Part shown: piece by piece, positions 6,252 through 8,428 of the stretch
Layout: each line of letters opens with the position of its first letter
Position numbering within the stretch: the first letter of the stretch is position 1
Source: Desulfovibrio sp.
Lineage (GTDB): Bacteria > Desulfobacterota > Desulfovibrionia > Desulfovibrionales > Desulfovibrionaceae
Assembly: GCA_003525525.1 (NCBI GenBank)
Contig: DQED01000381.1
Coordinates: forward strand, 1-8,428
DNA length: 8,428 bases
Reading direction: 5' to 3'
Made by a program: the position numbers and the translations under genes
Notes under the pieces: generated by a model
The model's database searches: none
Told to the model about the DNA's origin: nothing
Seen by the model: only the letters and a program-made list of their open reading frames with translations

Positions 6252-6989
6252 TCACTCGAGACCGAGCTGGGCGAGAAGGTCGTCGACTTCGCCTTGTTTG
6301 ACCTTGGTCTGCGGCCCCTTGAGTTCCGACACCTTCTGTTTGACCTCGGCCTGGAGAACCTCCATGTCCTTTTCCGGCTCTTCGGCCCAGGCCTTCATTT
6401 GCAGGCCCGTGGACAGGTAGAGGTCGAGCACGATCTGTTCGACCTTCTTGATGGCCTCGATGATGCGTTTGATGCGCTGGCCGGTGAGGTCCTGGAAGCT
6501 CAAGGTGGTCATGATGCGCATGAGGTCTTCGCCGAGGGCGGCGTTGCCCACGCGAAGTCTGGCCACGGCCTCGGGCGCGGCCTGTCCTTTTTCCAGGGCG
6601 TCCAGGTCGCCTGCGGCGCGCGCCTGCAGGTCCATGTGCTTCTCGACGATGTCCATGATTTCGGTGGTGGCCGATTCCGTGGTCTGGAGGATCTTGTCGA
6701 GCTGCTGGGCGGCTTCCTGAAAGAGCAGGTCGGCCTGCTGGCGGTCGCCGCGCGGGGTGTGGCCGTTTTCCGTTTTGGCGGCCTTGTTGATTTCCTTGTA
6801 GATGTCCTGGAGCCCTTCGCGCATTTCCTGGTTGAGGCGCTGGTGGAACTCGCTTTCGAGCAGCGCGCGGGAAAGTGTCTTGGCCACCTCGCGTTCGATG
6901 GTGGCGCTTATGCTGTCGCGCAGGTCCGGGACAACCTCGTGCAGGATCTTTTCAAGCAGCCGTTCCACCAGTTCTTCGTCGTTGACCAT
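6252..6989 (-). CDS. cheZ: CheZ-type phosphatase of phospho-CheY
   Basis: The 245-residue, almost wholly helical protein has the two hallmarks of CheZ. The catalytic segment is TTLSFQDLTGQRIKRIIEAI (161-180); Asp167 and Gln171 match the E. coli pair Asp143/Gln147 that positions water on phospho-CheY. The C-terminal peptide, QGEVDDLLAQLGLE (232-245), closely matches the E. coli CheZ tail that docks onto CheY. The N-terminal ~75 residues form an acidic, amphipathic helix region with no E. coli equivalent I can identify, and 85-190 should form the long hairpin of the four-helix dimer. E. coli CheZ is about 214 residues. It would end the CheY-P signal at the flagellar motor. The ATG at 6989 lies 6 nt after the PilZ-gene stop with no good ribosome site, so translation is probably coupled. 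No cheY or cheA is in the window. Confidence 0.9.
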   Translation of the reverse strand: MVNDEELVERLLEKILHEVVPDLRDSISATIEREVAKTLSRALLESEFHQRLNQEMREGLQDIYKEINKAAKTENGHTPRGDRQQADLLFQEAAQQLDKILQTTESATTEIMDIVEKHMDLQARAAGDLDALEKGQAAPEAVARLRVGNAALGEDLMRIMTTLSFQDLTGQRIKRIIEAIKKVEQIVLDLYLSTGLQMKAWAEEPEKDMEVLQAEVKQKVSELKGPQTKVKQGEVDDLLAQLGLE

Positions 6990-6995
6990 AAGCGC

Positions 6996-7526
6996 TCAAT
7001 CCCATTTTTTGCCGCGCAGGTCGTCGCGCTGGCTTTGAAAGACGAATTGCACGATGCTTTCCAGGTCGCGCTCGCGGATGCGCGTAAAGTCCAGGGCGTA
7101 TTCCACAGCGCCGTCCTCGCGGGGATCCATGCGGACGATGCGGCCCACCGCGCCGGCCATGCGCAGGGGAAAGCGCGCCAGGACGATGATCGCCTCCACA
7201 TACTGGTCCAGCGCCAGTTCCGTTTGCGTGAGGAAACGGATGCCCGCGCCGCTGATCTCGATGATGCTGATGCCCACCGGGAAATCGGCGGCAAGTTCGT
7301 CGCGGCGCTGCAGGGAAAGCAGCATGTCGAGCTTGGTGTCGATGGAGCACAGCAGGTTGTAGAGCCCCTCGCTCATGCCGGCTTCGCGGGCGTCGTAGGG
7401 GTTGAGGCTCTGGGAGCCGTAGTAGGGAACCTCCCGGAAGACCTGCATGTCGTCCGGCCCCGGCATCAGGCGCAGATGTCCGGAGAGACGTGTGGGAATG
7501 CGCATGAAGGCGCGTTTCTCTTCCAC
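6996..7526 (-). CDS. PilZ-domain protein, putative cyclic di-GMP receptor (tPilZ-like layout)
   Basis: I chose the GTG at 7526 because AAGGAG (7532-7537) lies 5 nt upstream. An in-frame ATG at 7586 would put the start inside the ferredoxin gene and lacks a site. The product has 176 residues. The N-terminus holds RAFMR (5-9), the RxxxR arm that clamps cyclic di-GMP. Residues 90-95 read EISGAG, matching [D/N]xSxxG except for Glu at the first position. About 80 residues separate the two motifs, including a helical stretch (MSEGLYNLLCSIDTKLDMLLSL, 51-72). This resembles atypical tetrameric PilZ proteins, where KLDxLL-type helices precede the core. The C-terminal half is beta-rich (VGRIVRM, AVEYALDF) and ends in a basic helix. 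It likely senses cyclic di-GMP and affects motility or surface behaviour, which fits cheZ 6 nt downstream. Binding despite the Glu change is inferred, not shown. Confidence 0.82.
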   Translation of the reverse strand: MEEKRAFMRIPTRLSGHLRLMPGPDDMQVFREVPYYGSQSLNPYDAREAGMSEGLYNLLCSIDTKLDMLLSLQRRDELAADFPVGISIIEISGAGIRFLTQTELALDQYVEAIIVLARFPLRMAGAVGRIVRMDPREDGAVEYALDFTRIRERDLESIVQFVFQSQRDDLRGKKWD

Positions 7527-7545
7527 GGGATCTCCTTGCGTGGTG

Positions 7546-7989
7546 TTACATGACGCCGTTTTCCAGCAGGATATCCATGGCCGCAACCGGGCACACCTTG
7601 GTGCACATGCCGCAGGCCGAGCAGGCTTCGTCGTCGAATTTCACGAGGCGGGTTTCGATGTCGAGCGACAGGGCCTTGGTCGGGCACAGCGCCGTGCACA
7701 CGCCGCAGTGGATGCAGCTGTCCTCGTCGCGGGAGATGCGGTGGGCGGCGGGGGCCACGCCGATGCCCTGGTCGCGCAGATAGATAAGGCCCGCTTCGAA
7801 GGCCTCGGCCGGGCCGGACAGTTCGAGGGTCATCTGCCCTTCGTGCCGCGGGGTGATCTGCGCCTTGAGGATGCTGAAGTCCAGGCCGTAGACCCGGGCC
7901 AGGTCGCAGACCACGGGCTTGTTCGAGCTTTCCGGCGGGAAGGTCAGGTAGACGACCTTGCGCTGTTTTTTTTCAGGAGAGGCTTGCAT
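7546..7989 (-). CDS. NIL-domain 2x[4Fe-4S] ferredoxin, likely in homocysteine formation
   Basis: The 147-residue protein has an N-terminal NIL domain (about 10-84; small ferredoxin-like alpha/beta fold also found at the end of MetN) and a C-terminal dicluster ferredoxin. Cluster cysteines are 92, 95, 98, 102 (CIHCGVCTALCP) and 123, 126, 129, 133 (CSACGMCTKVCP), all present. Proteins of exactly this layout, with a DUF39 partner, are implicated in methanogens and Desulfovibrio in making homocysteine from aspartate semialdehyde and sulfide, bypassing the usual MetX/MetB route. That role is recalled for the family and inferred here; the DUF39 gene is not in the window. It should be cytoplasmic. 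AAGGAG (8003-8008) is 13 nt before the ATG, rather far, but no nearer start exists. The next gene starts 19 nt downstream. A generic electron-carrier role is the alternative. Confidence 0.88.
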   Translation of the reverse strand: MQASPEKKQRKVVYLTFPPESSNKPVVCDLARVYGLDFSILKAQITPRHEGQMTLELSGPAEAFEAGLIYLRDQGIGVAPAAHRISRDEDSCIHCGVCTALCPTKALSLDIETRLVKFDDEACSACGMCTKVCPVAAMDILLENGVM

Positions 7990-8014
7990 AGGGAAACAGG
8001 CGCTCCTTGCGGTG

Positions 8015-8428
8015 CTACTTGGGCATCATGGTTTTGGCCCGGGCGGCGAAAGCGGAGTCGGGATATTTGTCGATGACTTCCTTAAACGAGAGCTTGGCCG
8101 CGCCGGCGTTGCCGAGCTTGGAGAAGGCCACGCCGCGCTTGAACAGCGCATCGGCGTGCTTGGCGCTCTTGGGGTATTTCTCGATCACTTCCTGATAGGA
8201 CAGGGCGGCGTTGGCGAAATCGCCGAGCTGGAAATAGCATTCGCCCATCCAGAACAGGGCGTTCGGCATCAGCGGGCTCGTTTTGAAGTTGCGGCTGAAC
8301 TCCTGGAAGATGCCGAGCGCTTCCTGGTACTGGCGAGCGTTGAAGCTGGCCAGGCCCTTGGCGTAGACGGCGTCGGCGGGATTCTGCGCCGTTGACGGCT
8401 GCGCTGCAGGCTGCGCGGCAGGCTGCGC
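8015..8428 (-). CDS. cpoB: CpoB/YbgF-like TPR protein, C-terminal part (5' end outside window)
   Basis: The frame is open to the window edge; 137 residues are visible, and the real start is upstream. Reading from the edge there is an AQPAAQPAAQPS linker, then three TPR-like helix pairs: ADAVYAKGLASFNARQYQEA, PNALFWMGECYFQLGDFANA and ADALFKRGVAFSKLGNAGAA, each followed by a variant of F/Y-Q/K-E-x3-x-Y-P. It ends in a short FAARAKTMMPK tail. This is the typical C-terminus of CpoB/YbgF, the periplasmic Tol-Pal partner that coordinates peptidoglycan synthesis with outer-membrane constriction. Full-length proteins are about 250-300 residues with an N-terminal signal peptide and coiled coil, neither visible here. 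Another TPR outer-membrane factor (BamD-like) is less likely, given the linker and repeat spacing. Its stop lies 25 nt before the ferredoxin start, suggesting one transcript. Confidence 0.82.
   Translation of the reverse strand, partial: AQPAAQPAAQPSTAQNPADAVYAKGLASFNARQYQEALGIFQEFSRNFKTSPLMPNALFWMGECYFQLGDFANAALSYQEVIEKYPKSAKHADALFKRGVAFSKLGNAGAAKLSFKEVIDKYPDSAFAARAKTMMPK
8398..8428 (-). repeat. 12-nt tandem repeat encoding AQPA units
   Basis: On the minus strand the window edge shows two near-identical 12-nt units (gcgcagcctgcc, gcgcagcctgca) and a partial third (gcgcagccg), encoding AQPA-AQPA-AQP in the linker before the TPR domain of the CpoB-like protein. The array continues beyond the window by an unknown amount. 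Such repeats easily change copy number. Confidence 0.6.

Noticed and set aside
5889..7553. A 554-codon plus-strand open frame covering the ferredoxin end, PilZ and CheZ region
   Set aside because: It lies antisense to minus-strand genes with clear motifs (CheZ catalytic and CheY-docking segments, PilZ arm, cluster cysteines). Its translation is low-complexity Leu/Ala/Gly/His/Val-rich, as expected of the opposite strand of GC-rich genes.
7527..7586. Longer start for the PilZ gene (ATG at 7586)
   Set aside because: It would overlap the ferredoxin gene end, adds a non-conserved-looking 20-residue stretch and lacks a ribosome site, whereas the GTG at 7526 has AAGGAG at ideal distance and sits just before the RxxxR arm.
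1..8428. CRISPR array, tRNA/rRNA genes, insertion sequence or phage genes
   Set aside because: No regularly spaced direct repeats, no cloverleaf or rRNA segments, and no transposase or integrase motifs were seen on either strand.

Overview
The window is GC-rich DNA with strong G/C bias in third codon positions. It most likely comes from a sulfate-reducing Desulfovibrionaceae-type deltaproteobacterium (Desulfobacterota). The reasons are the gene content (a NikKMLQO nickel ECF transporter, a NIL-domain dicluster ferredoxin, CheZ and PilZ proteins, a CpoB-like protein) and an intergenic hairpin block of a style I associate with Desulfovibrio. The assignment is inference; no rRNA or other marker gene is present.

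Layout. (1) 3-1397, plus: the 3' part of an S9-family serine peptidase with an intact catalytic domain. (2) 1413-2264, plus: an unrecognised secreted protein, probably an outer-membrane beta-barrel. (3) 2265-2411: a less GC-rich intergenic region that probably holds the nickel operon's promoter, including a GTGTTAC element resembling a deltaproteobacterial NikR half-site. (4) 2412-6048, plus: a complete five-gene metal-uptake operon in the order nikK-nikM-nikL-nikQ-nikO. A strong hairpin lies between nikK and nikM, and start/stop overlaps join nikL-nikQ and nikQ-nikO. (5) 6049-6251: a convergent intergenic region with a 13-bp terminator hairpin whose U-tract serves the minus strand, a perfect 14-bp palindrome and a hairpin repeat. 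(6) 8428-6252, minus: a compact run of cpoB-like TPR protein (5' end outside the window), NIL-ferredoxin, PilZ protein and CheZ.

How the genes work together. NikQ (T component), NikO (ATPase) and NikM (substrate-binding membrane protein) form an energy-coupling-factor transporter. NikK and NikL replace the small NikN/CbiN subunit. The absence of CbiN and of cobalamin genes points to Ni2+ rather than Co2+, which fits the nickel demand of [NiFe]-hydrogenases in such organisms. A striking shared property is that NikM begins Met-His, while NikK and NikL are each predicted to begin with His after signal peptide removal. NikO ends in a histidine-rich tail.

The minus-strand run joins envelope maintenance (CpoB-like), a ferredoxin of the type linked to homocysteine formation from sulfide, and two motility or second-messenger proteins (PilZ, CheZ). 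The tight spacing suggests co-transcription, but no common pathway is evident. No mobile element, CRISPR array, tRNA or rRNA was seen, and nothing here amounts to an obviously new defence or mobile system.
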